Positions 22,837 to 23,465 of a stretch of 23,465 nt of DNA are shown here, piece by piece (position 1 is the stretch's first letter; the number at the start of each line of letters is the position of its first letter). The notes under the pieces are model-generated. The model made no database searches, was not told the DNA's origin, and saw nothing but the letters and a program-made list of their open reading frames with translations. Both the position numbers and the translations under genes were made by a program. Origin of the DNA: Elusimicrobiota bacterium (GTDB lineage: Bacteria; CAYTYR01; UBA6262; DAOVJB01); NCBI GenBank assembly GCA_030673425.1, contig DAOVJB010000002.1, positions 1-23,465 on the forward strand, given 5' to 3'.

Positions 22837-23465
22837 AGTAAATAAAATTATTTTTTGGTGTTTTTTTGTTATTGGTTCTATTTTTTTTAGTAGAGATTTA
22901 GCTTTTTCTGAAGATTTGAATCATCTTGATTATCAGTTTCGTTTCGGAAGATTCTATTATTTAGACGAACAGCTTGAACGGTATCCGGTTGACCTTAATG
23001 AAGCAGAGCTTGATATAATCTACAGTGCCCAGGAAGAGTTTGAGGATATGATTGATGACAGGGAGCTTGTAGCTATTAAGGCTGCTGAGATAGGGCTTCT
23101 TAATCTTTTCGGTTTTGCCAGGCCTGTTAAAGCTCCGGAAATGTTTCTGTCAAAACGCTGGTATTTGGAAAAGGAATTAGGTGCTGATATACCGTTATAT
23201 TATATAAATAGAGAAAAAGCGGTTGTTTTAGATAATGAAATAGCTGTTGATTTTCATTTGCATACTATCTATTCTTATGATTCAGCAAGTGATATTGAAG
23301 CATTGCTGAAGAAAGCAGATGAAAAAGGCTTAGGGGCAATCGCTGTAACTGATCATAATCATTTAAATGCGGTAAAAGAACTATATGAGATTTTAGAGGA
23401 CTTAAAGGAAAAAGGGAAAATCAGTCCTGATTTTATAATTATTCCTGGTGAAGAGGTTTCTACAG
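22820..23465 (+). CDS. PHP-domain phosphoesterase with N-terminal signal/anchor, 3'-partial
   Basis: The frame is open from ATG 22820 to the window edge (215 codons), so the C-terminus is missing. Residues 1-30 look like a signal peptide or anchor (basic start, then IIFWCFFVIGSIFF). Residues 31-140 are a charged, mainly helical region that I do not recognise. From 142 a PHP (polymerase and histidinol phosphatase) domain begins, with the metal-binding AVDFHLHTIYS (142-152; His-146, His-148), AIAVTDHNHL (173-182; Asp-178, His-179) and IIPGEEVST (207-215). PHP domains hydrolyse phosphoesters with a metal cluster; most are cytoplasmic, so an exported one is unusual. The ATG lies inside the GT2 gene (17-bp overlap). 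Likely an envelope phosphatase or phosphodiesterase; the substrate is unknown. Confidence 0.8.
   Translation, partial: MKIELKVNKIIFWCFFVIGSIFFSRDLAFSEDLNHLDYQFRFGRFYYLDEQLERYPVDLNEAELDIIYSAQEEFEDMIDDRELVAIKAAEIGLLNLFGFARPVKAPEMFLSKRWYLEKELGADIPLYYINREKAVVLDNEIAVDFHLHTIYSYDSASDIEALLKKADEKGLGAIAVTDHNHLNAVKELYEILEDLKEKGKISPDFIIIPGEEVST

Noticed and set aside
1-23465. tRNA, rRNA, CRISPR, transposon or phage genes
   Set aside because: Reading both strands gave no cloverleaf-like intergenic block, no spaced repeats, and no transposase, integrase or phage protein; coding density leaves no room for them.

Overview
The window is about 23.5 kb of AT-rich bacterial DNA (most genes near 35-40% G+C by eye). 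Every gene lies on the + strand and the genes are tightly packed. No RNA gene, mobile element, CRISPR array or long non-coding stretch is visible; the largest gap is 144 bp, upstream of bamA. The content is that of a diderm (Gram-negative-type) bacterium. A V/A-type ATPase, an LpxC-FabZ fusion, LpxI instead of LpxH, and one continuous envelope cluster suggest a PVC-related candidate phylum such as Omnitrophota. That placement is inference from gene content, with moderate confidence.

Layout. (1) 1-3465: the end of a V/A-type ATPase operon, subunits A (5'-truncated), B and D. (2) 3525-4184: a short rsmI (16S rRNA 2'-O-methyltransferase). (3) 4185-4328: the only real intergenic region, with a good sigma70-like extended -10 promoter candidate. 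(4) 4329-17241: outer-membrane and lipid A assembly, in the order bamA, skp/ompH, lpxD, lpxC-fabZ, lpxA, lpxI, a Gfo/Idh/MocA oxidoreductase, lpxB, msbA, a DUF374 acyltransferase, waaA. (5) 17238-22836: LPS core or surface glycan glycosyltransferases (an unusual GT9 with a duplicated N-terminal lobe, two GT4s and a WaaE-like GT2), interrupted by queH and a nitroreductase. (6) 22820-23465: the 5' part of a PHP-domain phosphoesterase with an N-terminal signal/anchor segment, cut by the window end.

How the genes work together. LpxA, LpxC and LpxD build UDP-2,3-diacylglucosamine, LpxI cleaves it to lipid X, and LpxB joins the two to make the disaccharide. WaaA adds Kdo, the DUF374 enzyme probably adds a secondary acyl chain, and the GT9, GT4 and GT2 enzymes extend the core. 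MsbA flips the product across the inner membrane. BamA and Skp supply the outer-membrane protein route. FabZ makes acyl-ACP precursors and is fused to LpxC. LpxK, an LpxL-type acyltransferase, Kdo synthesis genes and the Lpt export genes are not in the window. From bamA onward the 17 genes are separated by at most 42 bp or overlap, so they are probably one long transcriptional unit.

I did not find a convincing undescribed system; this is largely an envelope-biogenesis supercluster. The points most worth checking are the one-and-a-half-copy GT9 protein, the oxidoreductase between lpxI and lpxB, the apparently exported PHP protein, and the queH/nitroreductase pair inside the glycosyltransferase run.
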